DNA from: JAVBWO01 sp036677375
GTDB taxonomy: Bacteria; Bacillota; Dehalobacteriia; UBA4068; UBA4997
DNA length: 64,000 nucleotides
NCBI GenBank assembly: GCA_036677375.1
Contig: JAVBWO010000001.1
Coordinates: 158,812 to 222,811, forward strand
Direction: 5' to 3'
Shown here: positions 33,997-42,183 of the stretch, one piece after another
Numbering within the stretch: position 1 is the first letter of the stretch
Layout: each line of letters opens with the position of its first letter
The notes under the pieces: generated by a model
What the model saw: only the letters and a program-made list of their open reading frames with translations
Told to the model about the DNA's origin: nothing
Databases searched by the model: none
Made by a program: the position numbers and the translations under genes

Positions 33997-36298
33997 TTTT
34001 TCCCGCCTCCTTTACACTGGAATGTTTTATCTTAATAGCTTGCAGGATTTTTTCCGGAGTATAAGGCAGAGAATATATAGGCGTATCAATGGCATTGCAT
34101 ACCGCATTCGCTACTGCTGCCGCAGCGGGAATAAAAGATGGTTCGCCAATACCACGCGCGCCGTAAGGACCATTCGGGGCAGGAGTCTCCACAAATAACA
34201 CTTGAATATCTGGCATATCGGCGGCAGTGGCCAGTTTATAATCATTAAGCTTAGGGTTACAGACGCAGCCTGATGCCGGGTCGAGTTTTATTTCTTCAAA
34301 CAAAGCAGTACTCAGCCCCTGAACAAATCCACCTTCTACTTGGCCTTGTGCTGTAACAGGGTTAATAACGAGCCCGGCATCATGTACGGCGACTGCACGA
34401 AGCACTTTTACGGAACCGGTATCCCGGTCTACCTCTACTTCGGCAAAATGAGCACCATAAGCGGGACCGATACCAGCGCTGTTCCACATAAACTTACCTA
34501 AGACCTGTTTGGGTACGCCGCCAAAATACACTTCATGGCTCACGTCCGCCATGGTAATGACCCGCTCCGGGTGATCAGCAAGCCATATCTTACCTTGTTC
34601 ATATATTAATTTATCTTCTGGACCACCCAATAATTGAGCAGCAATAGGGTCTATCTGGCGTTTGGCATCTTGTGCGGCTCCCTGTATCGCCCTGCCGCCG
34701 ATGTACACCTGCCGCGTGCCATATGTCCCTACATCATAGGGAGTAAAATCGGTGTTGGTCTCAGCAATTTTTACATCTTCATAGCGCAGTCCAAGCTCTT
34801 CAGCAGCAATTTGTGCAAAAATTGTAGAACTGCCCTGTCCTATATCTACGGAAGCTGTCATCAGCGTTACCGAACCGTCACTATTGAGCTTGATAGTCGC
34901 TGCGGTTGAATCAGGAGCACCCGGGGGGATGCTACTACTGCAATAGGCAAAAGAGGCCATACCAATACCTCGCAGTACATGTGCATGTTCCTGCTTCTGC
35001 TTCGCGTTTTGATACCAGCCAAAAGCTTCCGCCCCTTGTTTTATGCAATCATCAAGTCCTATTTTAGTTAAATCCCAATGGGTGACACGATCCTCATCTC
35101 CAGACTTAATGGTGTTTTTCAAGCGAAATTCTATCGGATCTATGCCCAAATTCTTTGCAATCCGATCAAAATGATTTTCATTGATAAAAAACATCTGCGG
35201 ATCCCCGAAGCCCCTGTACGCGCCGCCCACCAGCGCATTGGTATAAATCAGATTTCCGGTGAAGCGAATATGTGGGACATTATAAACATGGGACCAGCAA
35301 GTTCCTGCAATATATGGGATTGCCAAACCATGAGAACAATAAGCACCATTATTAACATAAAGTGTAGCCTCACGTGCAACGATTGTACCATCTAAGTTTA
35401 CGCCAGTCTTGATATGGGCATAAATACTATGCCGAGTACGAGAAGATATGATGTCCTCTTCCCTGTTGAAAATCAATCTTACAGGACAGTAGCTACGCAA
35501 AGCTAAAAGGGCACATATAGGTTCAGCTACAATTTCTTGCTTACTACCAAATCCTCCACCCACTGAAGGCATGATAACGGTAATATTTTCCTCCGGAACA
35601 CCTATGGAAAGTGCCAAGATTCTTTGTAGTGGATACGGTACCTGTGTGGAGGACCATACTGTCAGCCGGTTATTTGGCTCCGGTTTTACCACACATCCAT
35701 GGGTTTCCATCGTGCAATGCTGGATGATAGGAACAAAGTAATCGTCCTCAAATACTTGAGCCGACTGCTTGAAACCTTCGTTCACATTGCCAATATCTAC
35801 AGAAAATACACCAGTTACATTGTTCGGAAAGCTATCCTGTATAATCGGCGCTCCCGGCTTAATTGCTTCTCTAGGATCAAATACAGCAGGCAATTCATCA
35901 TATTCGATCTTAATAAGGCTTATTGCTTTTTCAGCAATATCCTCTGAAACAGCCGCCACCGCTGCCACAGGTTCACCATAATAACGTACTTTGTGATCGA
36001 ATATATAGGTGTCTAATGGTGCAGTATCTACGGGTGTACCACAAGTAGTAAAAGGGATGTGGGGGACATTTTCATGGCAAATCACCGCTTTTACGCCAGG
36101 CAAGCATTGTGCTTTGCTGATATCAATGGATCGTATCACTGCATGAGCGCATGTACTACGGAGCATTTTACCATAGAGCATATTAGGGAAGTTGATATCA
36201 CAGGAATATTTTGCCGCTCCAGTAACTTTCTCTGTTCCGTCCACGCGCGGGACGCTGCTGCCAATAATATTAAATGACTTCTTAAGAGTTTCAGTCAT
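33989..36298 (-). CDS. Molybdenum hydroxylase, molybdopterin subunit (xanthine dehydrogenase-like)
   Basis: 769 residues, typical for the large subunit. Molybdopterin-binding motifs: VGGGFGSKQE, GGAYRGFGDPQ, DIGQGSSTIFAQIAAEELG and GARGIGEPSF, whose Glu acts as the base in hydroxylation. TAGGAGGGG precedes the ATG. The enzyme hydroxylates an N-heterocycle or aldehyde with water as oxygen source. Purine is favoured by the NCS2 permease in the operon, but the substrate pocket cannot be read by eye. No maturation chaperone gene is in the window. Confidence 0.94.
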   Translation of the reverse strand: MTETLKKSFNIIGSSVPRVDGTEKVTGAAKYSCDINFPNMLYGKMLRSTCAHAVIRSIDISKAQCLPGVKAVICHENVPHIPFTTCGTPVDTAPLDTYIFDHKVRYYGEPVAAVAAVSEDIAEKAISLIKIEYDELPAVFDPREAIKPGAPIIQDSFPNNVTGVFSVDIGNVNEGFKQSAQVFEDDYFVPIIQHCTMETHGCVVKPEPNNRLTVWSSTQVPYPLQRILALSIGVPEENITVIMPSVGGGFGSKQEIVAEPICALLALRSYCPVRLIFNREEDIISSRTRHSIYAHIKTGVNLDGTIVAREATLYVNNGAYCSHGLAIPYIAGTCWSHVYNVPHIRFTGNLIYTNALVGGAYRGFGDPQMFFINENHFDRIAKNLGIDPIEFRLKNTIKSGDEDRVTHWDLTKIGLDDCIKQGAEAFGWYQNAKQKQEHAHVLRGIGMASFAYCSSSIPPGAPDSTAATIKLNSDGSVTLMTASVDIGQGSSTIFAQIAAEELGLRYEDVKIAETNTDFTPYDVGTYGTRQVYIGGRAIQGAAQDAKRQIDPIAAQLLGGPEDKLIYEQGKIWLADHPERVITMADVSHEVYFGGVPKQVLGKFMWNSAGIGPAYGAHFAEVEVDRDTGSVKVLRAVAVHDAGLVINPVTAQGQVEGGFVQGLSTALFEEIKLDPASGCVCNPKLNDYKLATAADMPDIQVLFVETPAPNGPYGARGIGEPSFIPAAAAVANAVCNAIDTPIYSLPYTPEKILQAIKIKHSSVKEAGKND

Positions 36299-36407
36299 TA
36301 TTTCCCCTCCTAAAGCCCAGGTTTTAATTTCGTCACATTATATCATGTTCGCTCTGCAAGCCATAATATGATGGCCAGTCCGAGCGAACATGATATGTCT
36401 AAAATAT

Positions 36408-37133
36408 TTATTTTATTTCTTGCTGCAATCTTTTTGCAAAGGGCGCATAAATCTCTTGGCTTTCAAAGATATCCCGATACTGCAGGGCACCTGCTTGGAT
36501 AATGAGGGCTAATTCAATACTGCGCTTAGCTAAGGTGCGGCAGGCTTTTACGGAAGTTACAGCATCAAGGTCGCCAGCTTCATATTGCTTTTTGAGGGCA
36601 TCCTTGTCTATTTCATTAGATGTCCAGCCTCCAGCGCCGATATAGCTTTCCCACATATCGCCTGTGGCATACACGCCGCCACTAACATAGGCGTGATTCA
36701 TCAAATCGGTGAGGGTATGCTCCTGGCCTGAAAAAATATGTATGCCTTGGGCGATACCGCCAATAACCTTCATCGTCTTGGGGGCCATCATATTATAATA
36801 GGAGAACTGAGTATTGCCGAGGCGGTCCATAAAGCATCTCATTTGTCCGGGAATGGTCATGTGGTATACAGGAACAGAATAGATAATGACGTCCGAGTCT
36901 ACCCATTTGTCGCGTAGCTCTTGGAAATCATCTTTGATGATGCATTCACCGCCCAGTTCCGCACATTTGCCGCAGTTGAGGCAACCGGCCATTTTTTTCC
37001 CGCGCAAATAATACTTTTCAATTGACACTTCTTGTGCTGTCACCTCTTGCGCACCAATCACCGCTTGATCCATTAGGAAATCCGAGTTTCCACCCTTACG
37101 GTTACTGCCGGAAATAAACAAAGCTTTAATCAT
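36408..37133 (-). CDS. Iron-sulfur flavoprotein-like FMN reductase
   Basis: 241 residues. An FMN-dependent flavodoxin-like fold is shown by SGSNRKGGNS (8-17) and SVPVYHMTIPGQMRCFMDR. A compact cysteine motif C51-x2-C54-x2-C57-x6-C64 is like that of iron-sulfur flavoproteins of anaerobes and would hold a 4Fe-4S cluster. Placed between the permease and the hydroxylase, it probably accepts or supplies hydroxylase electrons. Its start overlaps the permease stop by four bases. Confidence 0.85.
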   Translation of the reverse strand: MIKALFISGSNRKGGNSDFLMDQAVIGAQEVTAQEVSIEKYYLRGKKMAGCLNCGKCAELGGECIIKDDFQELRDKWVDSDVIIYSVPVYHMTIPGQMRCFMDRLGNTQFSYYNMMAPKTMKVIGGIAQGIHIFSGQEHTLTDLMNHAYVSGGVYATGDMWESYIGAGGWTSNEIDKDALKKQYEAGDLDAVTSVKACRTLAKRSIELALIIQAGALQYRDIFESQEIYAPFAKRLQQEIK

Positions 37134-38470
37134 ACTACATCCTCCTTTTTAGATTGTGAAGTACCTGCTGCAGAAGCTTTTGCAGGTTGCCGTAAAACCA
37201 ATTGCTCTAAAATAATTACAAAGAGCATCGTTGCCAAAGATGGCGTGGTTAACAGTGTGGACAGCCATTGCGGCACATTGGCCCAAAAATCACTACTAAG
37301 GAAGGAAAGACCCATTGCTAAAAAGAGCGAAAAACCGCAAATAAAAGTCTCCCTAGTACCGAAATTTTTTAATCCAGACCAAACACTAGCGCCTACCGCA
37401 ATCAGCGGAGAAGCAAAACCTAATAGGATCGCTCCGGCCAAAACTGCAGGGATAGCTGCCATGAAGCCAACCACTTTGCCAAGAAAACTCAATCCAATGA
37501 AAATAATAGCTGCAACATAGATGGGATAGCGAGAGGCAACACGTGTTAATACGGAATAACCAATATTTTCCGAATAAGGAACTAGGGCCGGTACGCCAAA
37601 AATACCGCCTATTGAAGTTTCAATCAGCCCGTGTACGGCAAATACTTTACGAATCTGCTTTGAATCCACATCTTTACCCACCGTAGCAGCGATACCTTGT
37701 ACATTCCCATAGCAGAGCATAGCATTGAACAGTGCCACAATTGTCATCATTACCAACAGCTCTATTGGAGGCATAGAAAAACCATAGGGGAATGGATGAG
37801 GATAAGTAAATACTGGCATATTTGTGGCTATAGTCCAGTCAAAATTCCCCGTAGCAATGAAAATAATGTAGCCAATGACCAAGACGAACAAAGCCGGCAA
37901 GGTTGCTAAAATACCTTTCCCTTTCACAGAAAGCCAGCCGCACAACAGGGCCAACAAAATGCCCATGATAAAGGGCCAGCCGCTACCTTGCGCCGCCAAG
38001 GAAGATGCGGCCAACGCCATTACGGACAAGCCCAATGACATAATCATACTACCTAGAACCAACGGAGTCCAAACCTTACGGATATATCCAATAATACCAA
38101 CATAACCCAAAACGGCGACAATAATACCTGCAATGATAAAAGCATTGTAGGCCTGAAAACCATATTCTCTACCTGCCAAGGAAACTACGGACAACACGGC
38201 CAAAAGCGTTACTGCACTGGGAGCCGACATTGCGCCCAGCCGATGCCCAGCCGATGCTTGAATCAGAGTTGACACACCCATGGTAAATACCACATTGGTA
38301 ATAAAAATCGTTAAATCCTCTGTTTGCATATTTGTGCCTACTCCAATAATGGAATATGCCCAAATAATACCATACACCATAAATAAAGCCCACTGTACTC
38401 CATACAAAATTAATTTTTTTGCCTGCATCTTCTGATCCACATCATAAATCATGCCTGATTGCTGACTCAT
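37130..38470 (-). CDS. NCS2 family nucleobase permease (xanthine/uracil type)
   Basis: 446 residues with 12-14 membrane helices and the NCS2 pattern: the SASAGHRLGAMSAPSAV-like region near 70 and GGIFGVPALVPYSENIG (helix 10 QxxP/NxG-like region) near 290. It brings purines or related rings into the cell with a cation. ATG at 38470. First gene of the operon, so it likely defines the substrate class of the downstream hydroxylase. Confidence 0.9.
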   Translation of the reverse strand: MSQQSGMIYDVDQKMQAKKLILYGVQWALFMVYGIIWAYSIIGVGTNMQTEDLTIFITNVVFTMGVSTLIQASAGHRLGAMSAPSAVTLLAVLSVVSLAGREYGFQAYNAFIIAGIIVAVLGYVGIIGYIRKVWTPLVLGSMIMSLGLSVMALAASSLAAQGSGWPFIMGILLALLCGWLSVKGKGILATLPALFVLVIGYIIFIATGNFDWTIATNMPVFTYPHPFPYGFSMPPIELLVMMTIVALFNAMLCYGNVQGIAATVGKDVDSKQIRKVFAVHGLIETSIGGIFGVPALVPYSENIGYSVLTRVASRYPIYVAAIIFIGLSFLGKVVGFMAAIPAVLAGAILLGFASPLIAVGASVWSGLKNFGTRETFICGFSLFLAMGLSFLSSDFWANVPQWLSTLLTTPSLATMLFVIILEQLVLRQPAKASAAGTSQSKKEDVV

Positions 38471-38681
38471 TAAAACACCTCCCCAAAATCATTCCGGATT
38501 GTTCTTCTCGGTATTACTTTACCAGCGTATTGAACCGAAAAACATGCTTGGAATTGCTTCTTGATGTTATGGCAGTGTTCGGTTGGCATATAGCTGATTT
38601 CACCGACCATAAAAGTTTTATAAATCACGCAAAATATTTGAGGGCAAATTATCAAGAAGTCATCTTTTAGCCTTCTAACAA

Positions 38682-38866
38682 CTACTGAATTTCCAGATAC
38701 ATCACCATATTTTCAGCAGCTTCTACCAGAGGCAAATAAACTAAAACACCTCCTTCCTTGTTATCCCCCAAATACATCCCTTTGATATTTTTACAGCTCT
38801 ATTTCCCACTGGTTTTTTGGAGGTACCAAGACCAAGCTCATTTGGTAGTATCTTAACCTTAACCAT
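38682..38866 (-). pseudogene. Degenerate reading frame, unknown
   Basis: From ATG 38866 about 28 codons (MVKVKILPNELGLGTSKK...) are protein-like. Then the frame is lost, but the adjacent frame continues sensibly (MYLGDNKEGGVLVYLPLVEA and AAENMVMYLEIQ) to a TAG. This is best read as a short frameshifted gene fragment. No family is recognised. Confidence 0.3.
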
Positions 38867-38969
38867 TCCGATTACAGTAACTTTTCATACTTAAAGCCAT
38901 AACTTGCCGCCTATGACAATCATGCAATCAATAAGCTCATCCATTGGCACTTAGATAATTTGCTTCATG

Positions 38970-39617
38970 CTATATATAACAAAATGGGGGCTTTTGAATC
39001 TTTTCTAATGCTCTATCAAACATATCTTTTAAAGCAGCACTATGAAAAATAACATGTAATGGTCTGATAAAAGTCAGCGGCTCTATTACATAGAGACCTT
39101 CGATACCATGTTTTTCCACCAGAAATTCCTTGACCCCCTTATCAAATACACCAACATCCACTTCCTGATCAGTAATAGCACGTAGTAATGTATCCGCACT
39201 GGCATAAACATGTTTAAGGTTCGGTGGCAAATGGTCTATTTCATAACAATTAGTATATCCTTCGACAATGCCCAAACTTAATTCACGATCGGCAATGTCA
39301 TGATAGCTATTGATTCCTAAGCTTTTATCAGTACACAACACTTGAGTTTCCGCATTGCGTAACAGACGGGAAAACTGAAAACGTCGAAGACGCTCCGGCG
39401 TGGGTTGCACTTGAAAAGCAACGTCCAATTCTCTTCTTTCCAACATTTGCTGTATCTCGCTCCATTCCTTAATTATGTACTCACTACGTAACCCCAGATA
39501 ATCAAAGGATTTTTTTACCATGTCATAGTCAACGCCGCGCAAAGTCCCATCTTCTGCATAATATTGATATGGAGGAAAGGGGTCAGCCCCAACTTTGATT
39601 ACTATATCCCTGTACAT
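38970..39617 (-). CDS. Solute-binding protein (family 3) without signal peptide
   Basis: 215 residues of the type-II periplasmic-binding fold: GADPFPPYQYYAEDG and GVDYDMVKKSFDYLGL are the classic start of amino-acid-binding proteins, with ELDVAFQVQPTPERLRRFQFS and IVEGYTNCYE following. Unlike transporter subunits it has no signal peptide or lipobox; the protein starts directly with MYRDIVIKVGA. A cytoplasmic ligand sensor, or a product that lost its export signal, is possible. No ABC transporter gene is adjacent. It is transcribed toward the purine permease but 500 bases away. Confidence 0.8.
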   Translation of the reverse strand: MYRDIVIKVGADPFPPYQYYAEDGTLRGVDYDMVKKSFDYLGLRSEYIIKEWSEIQQMLERRELDVAFQVQPTPERLRRFQFSRLLRNAETQVLCTDKSLGINSYHDIADRELSLGIVEGYTNCYEIDHLPPNLKHVYASADTLLRAITDQEVDVGVFDKGVKEFLVEKHGIEGLYVIEPLTFIRPLHVIFHSAALKDMFDRALEKIQKPPFCYI

Positions 39618-39835
39618 TTATCTCTCCTTATTCAAATGATTATTTGATTTTGTCAAATACTATTTTCATTTGTAGTTTATCATAGAATCTAATGTTATGT
39701 CATTGGGCACACAATGCCGATTTATTATCTACATATTATGCCTTTGCACAACAAGGATAGCGAACAGTCACCTCTAATACCTTCTTTTTAAATTTTGACT
39801 AAATAAAGTCTTGCAATATTACTGTGCTTCAATTT

Positions 39836-39960
39836 TCATATTGCTTTCGGCTTCAAAATATCTTCCAACACCCCAGCAGCCATCTCATCTGCAGTTTTTA
39901 TGGCATGCGAATAGATATTTGCCGTCGTTGATGTCTGCGCATGCCCGCTCGATAAAATAT
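39836..39960 (-). pseudogene. C-terminal fragment of a tyrosine recombinase
   Basis: About 40 codons reading SSGHAQTSTTANIYSHAIK and then ADEMAAGVLEDIL, the final catalytic box (GH...STTxxIYSH) of phage-type integrases, with the nucleophilic tyrosine, ending in TGA. All upstream parts of the gene are missing. It marks a lost mobile element near the left end of the prophage and is unrelated in sequence to the integrase at 49.4 kb. Confidence 0.6.
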
Positions 39961-40375
39961 TGTTCTTAGAAAAACCGTCTTAACCGACACTTTTATTTAC
40001 TTTTCGATTTTCTTATAAATATCAACCCAATATCAGCCTACCTTTTGCCTATGGTGTATCTAGGGCCCCCATAAATGCTGTCACAAACAGTTTCTATAGG
40101 GATTGTCGCCTTTTTCATCCATCCAATCACTATAATCCAATCTTACTTCTATTATGGTAGATTGCCATGGCGACTATCTGTTTCAGATTACATACCGCCA
40201 GTTTATTTGCCGGACCGGTATTTTTATTATAGTTGTTTTCCGATAAAGGCGGTATGAAGGACAAAGAAGTCAAGATAAATAATACATAACGATTCATTTG
40301 AATTGCTATTACCCTTTCTCATTTTTTAAGTGTTATTGGCATAATCAGAGAAGAAATAGACAAATCCTATACAAA
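39961..40375. other. Non-coding stretch next to prophage left end
   Basis: No supported gene. A short open frame on the plus strand (40075-40257) has no ribosome site. A GGGGGCCC palindrome lies at about 40058. I looked here for a copy of the tRNA-Ser 3' end as left attachment site and did not find one. Confidence 0.35.
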
Positions 40376-40411
40376 AAGTACCTGCCTAATTATTATTAGA
40401 CAGGTACTTTC
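40376..40411 (-). terminator. Terminator after the small terminase gene
   Basis: AAAGTACCTGCCTAA pairs with TTAGACAGGTACTTT. The minus strand continues with TTTT. It closes the prophage early/packaging transcript just after terS. Confidence 0.8.
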
Positions 40412-40438
40412 CGTTTCTTTTTATCCTGCACGATCACT

Positions 40439-40993
40439 CTAGCCATTCTCATCACCGCCAATAGGCTCAGAGGGTAAAGCATCAACTTCCGGCAATATAA
40501 CAACGCCTGTTTCGGTATGATCCCCAGGTGCTCTGCTGTTTCCGGCCTTATCTCTATCACCCAGCATCCCCAAATGTTTCATGAGCAACTCCAATGCTTT
40601 GACCTTATCTGCAAACTTAACTTCTCGCTCTACAATAACCCCATCTTCCGTAGGGATACACTTGACTTTGACAGATGATATGGCCGCTGTGTCATCCCGT
40701 GTTGCATCGTCTCTGATCGTAGCATCAAAAGCATCAACAACATCGGGAGGATTGAGAAATGCAATGCGCGCTAATTCCCGTACTACCCGATCAGCATTAA
40801 CGCCTGTGCGTCGGCTACGCTCTGCCAGGGCTCTGTCTATATACGCGCGAACCTTAACATTTGCCATCAGCCTTGCCGCCTGCTGGTCTGCACTTCGTGG
40901 TGCATATCCTGCCCGGATCGCTGCCTGCCTGCCGTTTAGATCGATCAGATATTCATTTACAAAGACTTGTTGTTTTACCGTAAGCTCAATCAT
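40439..40993 (-). CDS. Phage terminase small subunit
   Basis: 184 residues. The N-terminal DNA-binding domain (TVKQQVFVNEYLIDLNGRQA, then AIRAGYAPRSADQQAARLM) is the signature of the P22/SPP1-type small terminase family, and LELLMKHLGMLGDR is a typical C-terminal element. It recognises the packaging site and recruits the large subunit, which is absent. A terminator follows directly, so the late region was lost cleanly after this gene. Confidence 0.93.
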   Translation of the reverse strand: MIELTVKQQVFVNEYLIDLNGRQAAIRAGYAPRSADQQAARLMANVKVRAYIDRALAERSRRTGVNADRVVRELARIAFLNPPDVVDAFDATIRDDATRDDTAAISSVKVKCIPTEDGVIVEREVKFADKVKALELLMKHLGMLGDRDKAGNSRAPGDHTETGVVILPEVDALPSEPIGGDENG

Positions 40994-41105
40994 TGCCTCT
41001 CATTCCTCCCTTCTTTTTACTCAACTTACCATTTAAATAGAGAGAAAACGTCAAAACATATGCCAAAACATACAAAGAAGACTGCTCAAAAAAGCAGCCT
41101 TTTTA

Positions 41106-41306
41106 TTATCCGGGGTTTTCTTGCTCATAGAGCCGTTCCAAGGATGACGCCAGCGTGCAGTATTTATAGCCAGACAAATTTGCACAATATCGCGCTATGT
41201 ATTCAGATTTTTGCTTGGCGGAATAAAAATCCAGATGCCCGCCTTCACAACATAAGGATCGTTTATTGTCATATTTGTAATATGGACAAAAATATGTTTT
41301 GGGCAT
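41106..41306 (-). CDS. Small cysteine-rich phage protein
   Basis: 66 residues: MPKTYFCPYYKYDNK, CCEGG, YIARYCANLSGYKYCTLA. Cysteines in the C-x(n)-C-EGG ... YC ... C-T-L-A pattern recur in small proteins of Bacillota prophages and would bind zinc. Function unknown. Its first part overlaps the upstream gene by over 100 bases in another frame. Confidence 0.7.
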   Translation of the reverse strand: MPKTYFCPYYKYDNKRSLCCEGGHLDFYSAKQKSEYIARYCANLSGYKYCTLASSLERLYEQENPG

Positions 41307-41506
41307 TGCGCTTTTCCCCCTCTTGAACAGGATTCTGATTCTTTGCCTGTTTCCGGCAACACGAATACTCGCCCATCCCTCTCCGCATTACAGATTTCTT
41401 TCAAGCGGTCCAGGGGAATGCCCTCAACCATCTTGAATATGCTGTCAATAAGTTCTTTTTCGCTTTGGTTCAACAATACTGCATAAGGATTTTTATTGAT
41501 TCGCAT
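41195..41506 (-). CDS. Small phage protein, unknown
   Basis: 103 residues from ATG 41506, six bases after AGGAGG. The first ~60 (MRINKNPYAVLLNQSEKEL..., RLKEICNAERDGRVFVLPE) look like a family common near RusA in prophages. After VLPETGKESES the sequence becomes non-family-like and overlaps the next gene deeply. The true C-terminus may have been replaced by a frameshift. Confidence 0.55.
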   Translation of the reverse strand: MRINKNPYAVLLNQSEKELIDSIFKMVEGIPLDRLKEICNAERDGRVFVLPETGKESESCSRGGKAQCPKHIFVHITNMTINDPYVVKAGIWIFIPPSKNLNT

Positions 41507-41516
41507 ATTATGCCTC

Positions 41517-41999
41517 CTAAAAGATACTTTCCTGTGCCCAATCCGGCGCCAAAGGTGTTTTAACCAATTCATTTGTCCCTTCAAACACATCCACCTCAAC
41601 CCTGGGCTTGGCAGAATAATACTTCCCAAATGGTTCCCGGTAAGCCACCACCTGGCTATCGTCACGCCAGCAGATCCCCTTCAGGGCGTCTTTGATGGCC
41701 TTGAGGTAATTATCCAGATCCGGCTTTGTGGTGGGCCTGATCTCCCCTCTCTCGGCGGCGGCAGCCCGCTTCTTGCTCATGCCGGAAGGAATAGGCCGGT
41801 ATATCCTCACGCTTAATTCCAAGGGCCCCTCCAGAGGAGTTTTCCCCTGCATCTGGTTTGCCGCAGCCAGCTTTATGTAATCCTTATAGTCCCGGCTCTT
41901 GGCCGGATCATAAGCCCGTACGAAACCACCGGCCGTGCTGAACTTCGGCCTGCCCTGGGCAACCGGCTCGCCGTAAACTACCAATGTGATCTCAGTCAT
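41517..41999 (-). CDS. rusA: RusA family Holliday-junction resolvase
   Basis: 160 residues. VVYGEPVAQGRPKFS is the RusA start, and the catalytic aspartates are in KPDLDNYLKAIKDALKG and WRDDSQVV. It cuts branched DNA during phage replication/recombination and works beside RecT. ATG at 41999, 10 bases ahead of the next small gene stop; same transcript as the replication genes. Confidence 0.94.
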   Translation of the reverse strand: MTEITLVVYGEPVAQGRPKFSTAGGFVRAYDPAKSRDYKDYIKLAAANQMQGKTPLEGPLELSVRIYRPIPSGMSKKRAAAAERGEIRPTTKPDLDNYLKAIKDALKGICWRDDSQVVAYREPFGKYYSAKPRVEVDVFEGTNELVKTPLAPDWAQESIF

Positions 42000-42012
42000 C
42001 TATATTACCTCC

Positions 42013-42183
42013 CTATACCCAAAGTATATTTGTCAGCCTGCTAATCGCCTTTTCATATAGATCCGGAGGAAGGTTTAAGGCTGTGATCTTATGTTTTAGA
42101 TCTTCATAAACGTGATAGTCTCGTTTGGGAGCTTTGGCCGCTTGCTTAAAAACATACTCAAGAAACTGCTCTTGACTATCCAT
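42013..42183 (-). CDS. Small phage protein, unknown
   Basis: 56 residues from ATG 42183 (MDSQEQFLEYVFKQAAKAPK...), all helical and charged. The start codon overlaps the helicase stop by eight bases and GGAAGG lies upstream, so it is translated after the helicase. A loader or accessory role next to the helicase is only a positional guess. Confidence 0.6.
   Translation of the reverse strand: MDSQEQFLEYVFKQAAKAPKRDYHVYEDLKHKITALNLPPDLYEKAISRLTNILWV

Noticed and set aside
40075..40257. Plus-strand open frame of 60 codons
   Set aside because: No ribosome site, no recognisable motif, biased aromatic content typical of non-coding AT-rich DNA.
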